From RUG13409 sp045616985 (lineage in GTDB: Bacteria; Bacillota; Clostridia; Peptostreptococcales; Anaerovoracaceae), in NCBI GenBank assembly GCA_045616985.1, contig JAZLHU010000003.1:1-41080 (forward strand): 41,080 nucleotides of DNA, in the 5' to 3' direction. The notes under the pieces are model-generated. The model was not told the origin of the DNA, did no database searches, and saw nothing but the letters and a program-made list of their open reading frames with translations. Positions 25,382 through 33,609 of the stretch are shown piece by piece (the first letter of the stretch is position 1; every line of letters starts with the position of its first letter). A program made the position numbers and the translations under genes.

Positions 25382-25410
25382 TTGCAAAAGAGACCTAATG
25401 ACTTTTGCAA
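25382..25410. promoter_or_regulatory. Perfect inverted repeat at the exporter transcript start, candidate operator
   Basis: TTGCAAAAG at 25382-25390 is mirrored by CTTTTGCAA at 25402-25410, with an 11-base loop. It begins about 10 bases after the -10 box and ends 4 bases before the ribosome site AAAGGA. It could be a repressor operator, such as a MarR-type site, or an RNA hairpin controlling translation. No regulator gene lies beside it. Confidence 0.55.
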
Positions 25411-25426
25411 CAGAAAGGACAGTTTT

Positions 25427-27169
25427 ATGATCAAACGCTTAGCTAAATGCGTAAGAGAATATAAGTGGCTGGCATTCCTCTCACCGCTTATCATGGTTGG
25501 AGAGGTTGCTTTTGAAGTGCTTATTCCTTACAAAATGGCTGACCTGATTGACCTGGGTATTGAAGCCGGGGATATGGAGATTGTAAAAAGCGTGGGGCTT
25601 ATACTTATTTTGTATGCATTCGGTGCCATTGCTTTGGGTGTTGCAGGAGGCTGGGTATCTGCTCAGGCATCTGCAGGCTTTGCAAAGAATGTGCGCCATG
25701 ATATGTACTACAATATTCAGCGCTTTTCATTTGCCAATATAGACAAATTCTCTGCTGCAGGTCTGGTCACCAGAATGACAACAGATATTACACAGATTCA
25801 GCAATCGTTTATGATGCTCATAAGAGGCGCTTTCCGTGCGCCCATGATGTTGGCTCTTACATTGCTTGCGGCTCTTCGGATCAACAAAACGCTTCCGAAG
25901 ATATTTTTGATTATTATTCCTATCGCCGTAGTCGGATTGTTCCTGATATTCAAATTCGGTGTTCCTCTCTTTCAGAAGATGTTTAAGATATACGACAAGC
26001 TCAATGCCGTTGTTCAGGAAAATGTCAGGGGGATCAGGGTCGTTAAAGCCTATGTAAGAGAGGAAAAGGAAAAAGAGAAATTTTTCGGTGTATCAGACGA
26101 GCTCAGGCAAAACGCTCTTAAGGCAGAGCGTATAGTTGCATTTTCATCTCCGCTTGTAGAAGTCGGGATGTATGCGATTACTCTGCTGATGGCATGGGTC
26201 GGAGCAAAGCTTGTAGTTGCCGGCGACCTTTCGACAGGGCAGCTTACAAGTATGTTTACGTATACAGCAAGAGTTCTTATGTCGTTTTTAATGTTTGCAG
26301 TGACAATTATGATGCTTGTAATGTCAGCCGCATCTGCAAAGCGAATCGTTGAAGTGCTGAACGAAGAGCCTGATATCAGAAACTCCGAGAACCCTGTATA
26401 CGAAATTAAGGACGGAAGCATTGAATTTAAGAATGTTTCAATGGCATACAAGGGATTTCAGGATTATATCAAGGATATCAGCCTTACAATAAACTCCGGA
26501 GAAACAGTTGGCATCATCGGCGGTACCGGCTCCGGAAAGACAAGTCTTATAACCCTCATACCGCGCCTTTACGATGTAAGCTGCGGCGAGGTTAAGGTTG
26601 GCGGAGTCAATGTAAAGGATATTGATCTTGATACATTACGAAAACAGATTGCCGTTGTGCTTCAGAAAAACATACTATTTGCGGGAAGCGTTGCGGATAA
26701 TCTTCGCTGGGGTAAGGAAGATGCCACGGAAGAAGAGATGTGGGCTGCTTTAGAGCTTGCGCAGGCAAGCAGCTTTGTAAAGAACTTCGAAGGCGGTCTT
26801 GATGCGTATATAGAGCAGGGCGGCAGCAATGTTTCCGGCGGACAGCGTCAAAGGCTTTGTATTGCAAGAGCCGTAATCGGGCGTCCGAAGGTCCTTATCC
26901 TGGACGATTCCACATCTGCTGTTGATACTGCAACGGAAGCCCGTATCAGGGCAGGCTTTAAGACATATATTCCGGGAACGACAAAAATTATAATTGCTCA
27001 GCGTATCTCGTCGGTTCAGAATGCTGATAAGATTGTCGTACTGGATAACGGAAAATTATCAGGCGTAGGCACTCACGAAGAGCTTCTTGCCTCTAACCGG
27101 ATATATAGAGAGGTTTATGAATCTCAGACCAAGGGAGGAGGTGACTTCGATGAGCCAGCAGCCGAATGA
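25427..27169 (+). CDS. ABC exporter half-transporter, degenerate-site subunit
   Basis: The 580-residue protein has a six-helix exporter membrane domain (residues about 15-310) and an ATPase domain: Walker A GGTGSGKTS, signature VSGGQRQRLCIARA, and Walker B KVLILDDSTSAVD. The residue after the Walker B Asp is Asp in place of the catalytic Glu, the mark of the inactive ATP site in heterodimeric exporters. The switch region has AQRIS in place of AHR-S, so the usual His is Gln. This subunit therefore pairs with the next gene rather than with itself. Drug, peptide or lipid export is plausible; the substrate is unknown. ATG 25427 is chosen for AAAGGAC upstream. Confidence 0.93.
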   Translation: MIKRLAKCVREYKWLAFLSPLIMVGEVAFEVLIPYKMADLIDLGIEAGDMEIVKSVGLILILYAFGAIALGVAGGWVSAQASAGFAKNVRHDMYYNIQRFSFANIDKFSAAGLVTRMTTDITQIQQSFMMLIRGAFRAPMMLALTLLAALRINKTLPKIFLIIIPIAVVGLFLIFKFGVPLFQKMFKIYDKLNAVVQENVRGIRVVKAYVREEKEKEKFFGVSDELRQNALKAERIVAFSSPLVEVGMYAITLLMAWVGAKLVVAGDLSTGQLTSMFTYTARVLMSFLMFAVTIMMLVMSAASAKRIVEVLNEEPDIRNSENPVYEIKDGSIEFKNVSMAYKGFQDYIKDISLTINSGETVGIIGGTGSGKTSLITLIPRLYDVSCGEVKVGGVNVKDIDLDTLRKQIAVVLQKNILFAGSVADNLRWGKEDATEEEMWAALELAQASSFVKNFEGGLDAYIEQGGSNVSGGQRQRLCIARAVIGRPKVLILDDSTSAVDTATEARIRAGFKTYIPGTTKIIIAQRISSVQNADKIVVLDNGKLSGVGTHEELLASNRIYREVYESQTKGGGDFDEPAAE

Positions 27170-29090
27170 AAAATATAAGCCCGAGCAAAAGGAGCGCGGT
27201 CCCGGCGCACGTGCCGCTGCGTACGGTAAAATCCGCTTTGATAAGAATACGGGAAAGACACTGAAAAGACTTATGTCGTATTACCGCGGAAAGAATCTGG
27301 TATTCTTCATCTGCGCAATGCTGTTTATGGTCGGAAGTGCCCTCATCGCAGTAAGAGCATCACTTTTCCTCGGAACCGTGATTGATGACTACATCGCACC
27401 GCTTCTTTCTCAGCAAGCCCCTGATTTTTCGGGGCTTTTGCAGGCAATATTAAAGATGGCGGGACTGTACGGCATTGCAATTCTTTGCACACTGTTTAAT
27501 ACATTGCTTTTAAACGAGGCATCCCAGGGGATCCTTAAGTCTATAAGAGACAGTGTGTTTGCTCACATGCAGACACTTCCCGTTAAATTCTACGATGTAA
27601 ATCAATACGGCGACATCATGTCCCGTTTCACCAACGATATTGATAACATCAGGATGATGCTTTCGCAGAGCATTCCTCAGGTTCTTTCAACCATTGTCAC
27701 TTTGATCAGCGTTGTGATCGCAATGGTCAAACTCAGCTGGAAGCTTACTTTGGTTATAGCATGCTTTGTTGTCGTTATGTATATCATTACGATAACCGTG
27801 GGCGGAGCATCTGCAAAATACTTCAGCATGCGCCAGAAGACTTTGGGAAAGGTTAATGCTTATGTGGAAGAAATGCTCAACGGACAAAAGGTTGTAAAAG
27901 CTTTCTGCCATGAAGATGCGGCAAAAAAGGAATTCGACAAAAGGAATCAGGATCTTTTTGAAAAGACGGCAAAGGCAAACGGATTCTCAAATATCATGAT
28001 GCCGATGATGGTTCAGCTCGGAAACATCCAGTATGGTGTTTTGGCTATGGTTGGCGGAGGCATTGCCATCATTGCAGGCGCATTTTCGCTTGGCGATCTG
28101 GTTTCCTTCCTTAATCTTGCAAACAGCTTCAACAGACCAGTATCCATGGTTTCCCAGCAGATAAACTCCGTTGTTATGGCACTTGCAGGCGCAAAGCGCG
28201 TATTCGATATTCTGGATGAAAAGCCGGAAGAAGATGACGGATATGTAAGCCTTGTTTATGCCAAGAAAAACCCGGACGGAAGCTTAAGCGAAAGCGATGT
28301 AAGAACCGGTATCTGGGCATGGAAGCATCCTCATCAGGACGGAACTCTTACTTACGAGAGACTCCGCGGTGAGGTGACCTTAGACAGCGTAGACTTCGGC
28401 TACGTTGAAGGACAGACCGTCCTTCACGACGTAAGTCTTTGGGCAAAGCCGGGCCAGAAAATTGCCTTTGTAGGTTCTACCGGTGCGGGAAAGACCACGA
28501 TTACAAACCTTATAAACAGATTCTACGATATTGAAGACGGCAAGATAAGATACGACGGCATCAATATCAACAAGATAAAGAAGTCCGATTTAAGAAGGTC
28601 TTTGGGCATGGTTCTTCAGGATACAAATCTCTTTACCGGAACCGTTATGGAGAATATCCGCTACGGAAGGCTTGATGCCACGGATGAAGAGGTCATTGCC
28701 GCCGCAAAGCTTGCCAATGCCCACTCCTTTATCGAAAAGCTTCCGGATGGATATAATACCGTGATCGATGGCATAAGCAATAATCTTTCTGTCGGACAGT
28801 GTCAGCTTTTGGCTATTGCCCGCTGTGCAGTTGCAGATCCTCCGGCTATGATTTTGGATGAGGCAACATCCTCAATTGATACCAGAACGGAGCGGCTTAT
28901 TCAGGATGGTATGGATAAGCTTATGGAGGGCAGAACGGTATTTGTTATCGCCCACAGGCTTTCAACGATCCAGAATTCCAACGCTATTATGGTCCTTGAG
29001 GGCGGCCGTATCATAGAGCGCGGCGACCATGATGAGCTTATCGCTCAAAAGGGCCGTTATTATCAGCTTTATACGGGAAAAACCGAATAA
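27150..29090 (+). CDS. ABC exporter half-transporter, catalytic subunit
   Basis: The 646-residue partner has an extended charged N-terminus, six membrane helices and an ATPase domain. Walker A is GSTGAGKTT, Walker B AMILDEATSSID with the catalytic Glu, and the switch His is present in IAHRLST. Its signature is LSVGQ rather than LSGGQ. It faces the degenerate Walker site of the first subunit, so both defects fall in one ATP site and the other site is complete, as in TM287/288-type pairs. A roughly 40-residue insert precedes the ATPase domain (around residues 365-405). GGAGGAGG upstream fixes ATG 27150, which overlaps the previous gene by 20 bases. A terminator follows at 29115. Confidence 0.93.
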   Translation: MSQQPNEKYKPEQKERGPGARAAAYGKIRFDKNTGKTLKRLMSYYRGKNLVFFICAMLFMVGSALIAVRASLFLGTVIDDYIAPLLSQQAPDFSGLLQAILKMAGLYGIAILCTLFNTLLLNEASQGILKSIRDSVFAHMQTLPVKFYDVNQYGDIMSRFTNDIDNIRMMLSQSIPQVLSTIVTLISVVIAMVKLSWKLTLVIACFVVVMYIITITVGGASAKYFSMRQKTLGKVNAYVEEMLNGQKVVKAFCHEDAAKKEFDKRNQDLFEKTAKANGFSNIMMPMMVQLGNIQYGVLAMVGGGIAIIAGAFSLGDLVSFLNLANSFNRPVSMVSQQINSVVMALAGAKRVFDILDEKPEEDDGYVSLVYAKKNPDGSLSESDVRTGIWAWKHPHQDGTLTYERLRGEVTLDSVDFGYVEGQTVLHDVSLWAKPGQKIAFVGSTGAGKTTITNLINRFYDIEDGKIRYDGININKIKKSDLRRSLGMVLQDTNLFTGTVMENIRYGRLDATDEEVIAAAKLANAHSFIEKLPDGYNTVIDGISNNLSVGQCQLLAIARCAVADPPAMILDEATSSIDTRTERLIQDGMDKLMEGRTVFVIAHRLSTIQNSNAIMVLEGGRIIERGDHDELIAQKGRYYQLYTGKTE

Positions 29091-29114
29091 AAACGAAGCC
29101 ATGTAAAATACTAC

Positions 29115-29145
29115 AAAAAAGTGCCCGATTTTTGGGCACTTTTTT
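29115..29145. terminator. Terminator after the ABC exporter genes
   Basis: A 12-base stem (29115-29126 with 29134-29145) has A and T tracts on its outer sides, so it could stop transcription in both directions. Confidence 0.92.
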
Positions 29146-29155
29146 CAATTGGCTC

Positions 29156-29184
29156 TTAACTTAACTAACTTTATGTTGTATAAT
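29156..29184 (+). promoter_or_regulatory. PFOR promoter
   Basis: TTAACT at 29156-29161 and TATAAT at 29179-29184 are 17 bases apart. AAGGAGG lies 8 bases before the ATG at 29247. Confidence 0.6.
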
Positions 29185-29246
29185 TGCTATGTATGATTTT
29201 GTACACAAAATAATTTTATATAAGCGCATTTAAGGAGGGTATTTAA

Positions 29247-32200
29247 ATGGCTAAACACATGAAAACTATGGATGGTAACACCGCTGCCGGTTATATCTCT
29301 TATGCATTTACCGATGTAGCTGCTATCTTCCCAATCACACCATCCTCTCCGATGGCTGAAACAGTTGACGACATGGCTGCTCATGGCGCAACAAACATTT
29401 TCGGTCAGAAGGTAAAGGTTGTGGAAATGCAGTCTGAAGGCGGTGCTGCAGGTGCAGTACACGGTTCATTGGCTGCAGGTGCACTGACAACAACTTATAC
29501 AGCATCTCAGGGACTTCTTCTTATGATCCCCAATATGTATAAGATCGCAGGCGAGCTTCTTCCGAGCGTATTCCAGGTTTCAGCAAGAACACTTGCTGCT
29601 CATGCACTTTGTATTTTCGGTGACCATTCAGACGTTATGTCCTGCCGTCAGACAGGATTTGCACTTCTGTGCTCATCATCAGTTCAGGAGGTTATGGACC
29701 TTGGTGCAGTTGCACATCTTGCTTCCATCGAAGGCTCCGTTCCGTTCCTCCACTTCTTCGACGGATTCAGAACATCTCACGAAATCCAGAAGATCGAAAC
29801 AATCGACTATGATGATCTTAAGAAGCTTGTTAACATGAAGAAGGTACAGGAATTCAGAGACAAGGCTCTCAATCCCGAACACCCCGTTGTACGCGGAACA
29901 GCTCAGAATGAAGATATCTTCTTCCAGGCAAGGGAAGCTGCACAGCCATACTATGATAAGCTTCCTGAAATCGTTGTTGATTATATGAAGAAGATCAGCG
30001 ACCTTACCGGCAGAAAGTATAAGCCATTTGACTACGTAGGCGCTAAGGATGCCGAAAGAGTCATCATCGCTATGGGTTCTGTCTGCGAAACAGCAGAAGA
30101 AGTTGTTAACTACCTTACAAAGAAGGGCCAGAAGGTCGGCCTCGTAAAGGTCAGACTCTACAGACCATGGGCTCCAAAGTACCTTAAGGCAGTACTTCCT
30201 AAGACGGCAAAGAAGATTGCCGTTCTTGACAGAACAAAGGAACCCGGCGCAATCGGCGATCCTCTCTACATGGACGTTAAGACAATGTTCTATGACGAAA
30301 AGAAGCAGCCGCTTATCGTTGGCGGAAGATACGGACTTGGCTCCAAGGATACAACACCCGGACAGATTCTTGCAGTTTATGAAAACCTCAAGAAGTCCAA
30401 TCCGAAGAACAACTTCACAATCGGTATTGAAGACGACGTTAACGGAACTTCTCTTCCTGTTAAGCCGCTCGTTACAGAGCCTGCAGGAACAACACGCTGC
30501 AAGTTCTGGGGTCTTGGCTCCGACGGTACGGTAGGTGCCAACAAGCAGGCTATCAAGATTATCGGCGACCACACAAATATGTATGCTCAGGGATATTTCC
30601 ACTACGACTCTAAAAAGTCCGGCGGTATCACAGTTTCCCACTTAAGATTCGGAAAGAATAAGATCCAGTCCACATACCTCATTACAGAAGCCGACTACGT
30701 TGCTTGCCACAACCAGGCATACGTTAATCAGTACAACGTAATCGAAGGACTTAAAAAGGGCGGAACGTTCCTTCTTAACTGCATCTGGGATGACAAGGAG
30801 CTTGACAAGGAGCTTCCTGCATACCTTAAGCAGTACATTGCAAACAATGACATTAAGTTCTATACAGTAAACGGAACAAAGCTCGGAAGAGATTTAGGAC
30901 TCGGCAACAAGATTAACATGATTCTCCAGTCTGCATTCTTCTCCCTCACAAAGGTTATTCCTGTTGCTGATGCAGAAAAATATCTTAAGGAATCCATCAA
31001 AAAGTCCTACGGCAAGAAGGGCGATGACATCGTTAACATGAACTATGCTGCAGTAGATGCAGGAATGAATCCTGAAGCAGTTCACGAAGTTAAGGTCCCT
31101 GCTTCCTGGAAGACAGCAAAGGATAAGCCGGCTAAGGCCGCAAAGCTTCCTAAGTTCGTAGCAGACGTTATGGTTCCCATGAACAGACAGGAAGGAGATA
31201 AGCTCCCTGTATCTGCATTCGTTGGCAGAGAAAACGGTGAATTCCCTGTCGGAACGTCCCAGTACGAAAAGAGAGGCGTTGCCGTTACGGTTCCTGAATG
31301 GGATCCTGCAAAGTGCATCCAGTGCAACCAGTGTGCATTTGTTTGCCCGCACTCCGCAATCAGACCTGTTCTCCTTGACGAGAAGGAAGCAGCAGCAGCT
31401 CCGAAGACCTTCAAGATGGCAGACGGCAAGGGCGTTGCTTACAAGTACGCTATGGTCACATCCCCTCTGGATTGTCTCGGATGCGGAAACTGCGTAGACA
31501 TCTGCCCGGCAAAGGAAAAGGCTATCGAAATGAAGCCGCTTGAAACACAGGGCGATGAGGTTGCTAACTGGACATACAGCAGAAAGGTTACTGAAAAGAA
31601 GCTTGAAAATCCTGCAACAGTTAAGAACTCCCAGTTCAGAAATCCGTACTTCGAATTCTCCGGCGCTTGCGCAGGCTGCGGCGAAACACCTTACATCAAG
31701 GTTGTTACACAGCTCTTCGGTGACAGAATGATGATTGCCAACGCAACAGGTTGTTCATCGATTTGGGGCGCTTCCGCACCATCAATGCCATATACAACAG
31801 ACGCTCAGGGGCACGGACCATCCTGGGCTAACTCCCTCTTCGAAGACAACGCAGAATACGGTCTTGGTATGGCAACAGGCGTTCGCCAGATGAGAAGCAA
31901 GATCGAGGATTCCTGCAAGGCTTTGATGGCTGCAACAAAGAACGAGGCAGTAAAGGCCGCTGCACTGGATTGGATCGACGGCAAGGAAGAAGGCGAAGGA
32001 ACAAGAGAAAGAGCAGAAGCACTTCTTGCTGCAATCAAGGCAGCAGACCTTAAGGGAGAAGAAGGAAAGCTTGCAAAAGAAATCACGGCAAAGAAGGACT
32101 TCCTTGTTAAGAAGTCGGTATGGTGCCTCGGCGGAGACGGCTGGGCATACGACATCGGTTACGGCGGACTCGACCACGTTCTTGCTTCCGGCGAGGATAT

Positions 32201-32750
32201 AAACGTACTCGTATTCGATACGGAGGTTTACTCCAATACCGGCGGACAGGCTTCCAAGGCAACCCCGACTGCTGCTATCGCAAAATTTGCCGCAGCAGGT
32301 AAGCAGATCAAGAAGAAGGACCTCGGCATGATGGCTGCTTCTTACGGTTATGTATACGTTGCACAGTGCGCTATGGGTTCTGACAAGAATCAGTTCCTTA
32401 AGGCAGTCAAGGAAGCTGAAAGCTATCACGGACCATCCCTTATCATCTGCTATGCTCCCTGCATCAATCACGGTATCAAGGGTGGAATGACAAAGACGCA
32501 GACAGTAGAAAAAGAAGCAGTTGAATGCGGATACTGGCAGCTTTACAGATACAACCCGACAGTAACAGAAGGAAATCCGTTCACACTCGATTCCAAGGAA
32601 CCGACAGGCGACTTCCAGAAGTTCATCTTAAGCGAAGTAAGATACAGCTCACTGAAGAAGGAATTCCCGGATCAGGCTGACGAACTCTTTGCTAAGACAG
32701 AGGCTGATGCCAAGGCAAGATATGCAGGATACAAGAAAAAGGCTGAATGA
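29247..32750 (+). CDS. Pyruvate:ferredoxin (flavodoxin) oxidoreductase
   Basis: This large anaerobic enzyme splits pyruvate to acetyl-CoA and CO2 and reduces ferredoxin. The 1167-residue single chain has the full domain order: YAFTDVAAIFPITPSSPMAE at the start, the gamma-like domain after residue 400, and two ferredoxin cluster sets (CIQCNQCAFVCP near 690, CLGCGNCVDICP near 743). GACAGCGET near 806 serves the third cluster, and the thiamine-diphosphate domain has GDGWAYDIGYGGLDHVLAS near 964 and TEVYSNTGGQ. It is a strong marker of anaerobic metabolism. Its codon use is that of a highly expressed gene (AAC, TTC, TAC and GAA-rich), as in the nearby binding-protein gene. Confidence 0.98.
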   Translation: MAKHMKTMDGNTAAGYISYAFTDVAAIFPITPSSPMAETVDDMAAHGATNIFGQKVKVVEMQSEGGAAGAVHGSLAAGALTTTYTASQGLLLMIPNMYKIAGELLPSVFQVSARTLAAHALCIFGDHSDVMSCRQTGFALLCSSSVQEVMDLGAVAHLASIEGSVPFLHFFDGFRTSHEIQKIETIDYDDLKKLVNMKKVQEFRDKALNPEHPVVRGTAQNEDIFFQAREAAQPYYDKLPEIVVDYMKKISDLTGRKYKPFDYVGAKDAERVIIAMGSVCETAEEVVNYLTKKGQKVGLVKVRLYRPWAPKYLKAVLPKTAKKIAVLDRTKEPGAIGDPLYMDVKTMFYDEKKQPLIVGGRYGLGSKDTTPGQILAVYENLKKSNPKNNFTIGIEDDVNGTSLPVKPLVTEPAGTTRCKFWGLGSDGTVGANKQAIKIIGDHTNMYAQGYFHYDSKKSGGITVSHLRFGKNKIQSTYLITEADYVACHNQAYVNQYNVIEGLKKGGTFLLNCIWDDKELDKELPAYLKQYIANNDIKFYTVNGTKLGRDLGLGNKINMILQSAFFSLTKVIPVADAEKYLKESIKKSYGKKGDDIVNMNYAAVDAGMNPEAVHEVKVPASWKTAKDKPAKAAKLPKFVADVMVPMNRQEGDKLPVSAFVGRENGEFPVGTSQYEKRGVAVTVPEWDPAKCIQCNQCAFVCPHSAIRPVLLDEKEAAAAPKTFKMADGKGVAYKYAMVTSPLDCLGCGNCVDICPAKEKAIEMKPLETQGDEVANWTYSRKVTEKKLENPATVKNSQFRNPYFEFSGACAGCGETPYIKVVTQLFGDRMMIANATGCSSIWGASAPSMPYTTDAQGHGPSWANSLFEDNAEYGLGMATGVRQMRSKIEDSCKALMAATKNEAVKAAALDWIDGKEEGEGTRERAEALLAAIKAADLKGEEGKLAKEITAKKDFLVKKSVWCLGGDGWAYDIGYGGLDHVLASGEDINVLVFDTEVYSNTGGQASKATPTAAIAKFAAAGKQIKKKDLGMMAASYGYVYVAQCAMGSDKNQFLKAVKEAESYHGPSLIICYAPCINHGIKGGMTKTQTVEKEAVECGYWQLYRYNPTVTEGNPFTLDSKEPTGDFQKFILSEVRYSSLKKEFPDQADELFAKTEADAKARYAGYKKKAE

Positions 32751-32782
32751 TCGGTCTTTGAAATCCTGACTTACAGCAAAAT

Positions 32783-32812
32783 AAACCCGGACTGAAAATC
32801 AGTCCGGGTTTT
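32783..32812. terminator. Two-way terminator between PFOR and the CYTH gene
   Basis: A perfect 13-base stem (32783-32795 with 32799-32811, loop AAA) serves PFOR on the plus strand and the CYTH gene, whose stop is at 32841, on the minus strand. Confidence 0.9.
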
Positions 32813-32840
32813 ATGTAAAGGATTTTGCATCCCGTGAAAA

Positions 32841-33470
32841 TCAGCTTTGCTTCAGCAGCCTCAGCCCATCCTTAAACTTGCTGCTGTCTTTTGGGGTGAT
32901 CCCGAATTTTGAAGTCAGCTCGGCGCCGAACTGAGCAAGTTCTTCTTCTGAGCCTGCAAAAAGCTCAATTTCAAGCTCCATAATCGGCACTTCGCCGTTG
33001 TCGCATATAATGCTTCCGTTGTCCAAAGCGATCTCCAAAACGGTATTTTTGTATGTCACGCGTTTTCTTCTTCTTAAGAATCTCATTTCGAGAAGATTGT
33101 TTAAGATTTTTCCGCTTACAAGTTCCATCAGCTTATCTCCGACAGGAGTTTCTTTAAAGATGGACGGATCCAGATTAAAGAAGCTGCTCTGATCGCTTAC
33201 GGGAATATTTATTTCTTCTCTTTGGTGAAGACCGTCTTTAGTCTTCTTTCCGCCCCATTTCAGGGTAGCAAAAGACATTTCTCCCTCGCTTCTTACCCTT
33301 AATGCGATGTTATTTTTTACCAAATCGCCGTCGTCGGTATCAAAATATATAGCTTTCATGACAACGCTCTCGGCAGTTGATGCATCGGACAGACTGCCTA
33401 TATAGGGGTCTTCCCAGATGTTGTCTGCCAGTTCCCTGGACGGAACAGCGTATTTAAATTCTATTTCCAT
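32841..33470 (-). CDS. CYTH domain protein (triphosphate tunnel enzyme family)
   Basis: The 209-residue protein starts with MEIEFKY, the ExExK motif of the CYTH fold, whose members hydrolyse or cyclise triphosphates in a beta-barrel tunnel. Further charged barrel residues follow: YFDTDDGDL, ALRVRSEG, TLKWGG, EIN, and a C-terminal MELEIEL strand. The substrate may be inorganic triphosphate, thiamine triphosphate or ATP; it cannot be told apart here. AGGAGG at 33475-33480 fixes the ATG at 33468-33470. The frame stays open to 33941, but that would overlap the tig gene head to head and add a sequence without family resemblance. Confidence 0.88.
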   Translation of the reverse strand: MEIEFKYAVPSRELADNIWEDPYIGSLSDASTAESVVMKAIYFDTDDGDLVKNNIALRVRSEGEMSFATLKWGGKKTKDGLHQREEINIPVSDQSSFFNLDPSIFKETPVGDKLMELVSGKILNNLLEMRFLRRRKRVTYKNTVLEIALDNGSIICDNGEVPIMELEIELFAGSEEELAQFGAELTSKFGITPKDSSKFKDGLRLLKQS

Positions 33471-33492
33471 AATGCCTCCTAAAAGCATAGGA

Positions 33493-33521
33493 ATAATAGC
33501 ATTGGGAGGTGTTTTTTGCAA
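33493..33521 (-). promoter_or_regulatory. CYTH gene promoter
   Basis: On the minus strand, TTGCAA (plus 33516-33521) and TATTAT (plus 33493-33498) are 17 bases apart, just upstream of AGGAGG. Confidence 0.6.
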
Positions 33522-33533
33522 GTGAATTTTTAT

Positions 33534-33562
33534 TTGCAAGAGGTTTCTTTCTATGATATAAT
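33534..33562 (+). promoter_or_regulatory. tig promoter
   Basis: TTGCAA at 33534-33539 and TATAAT at 33557-33562 are 17 bases apart, with TGA at 33554-33556 extending the -10. The -35 is identical to that of the divergent CYTH promoter, 18 bases away. Confidence 0.75.
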
Positions 33563-33609
33563 ACAAAACTGCCTCTATATTGGACAGGACAGGCAAAGGA
33601 GATAAACCA

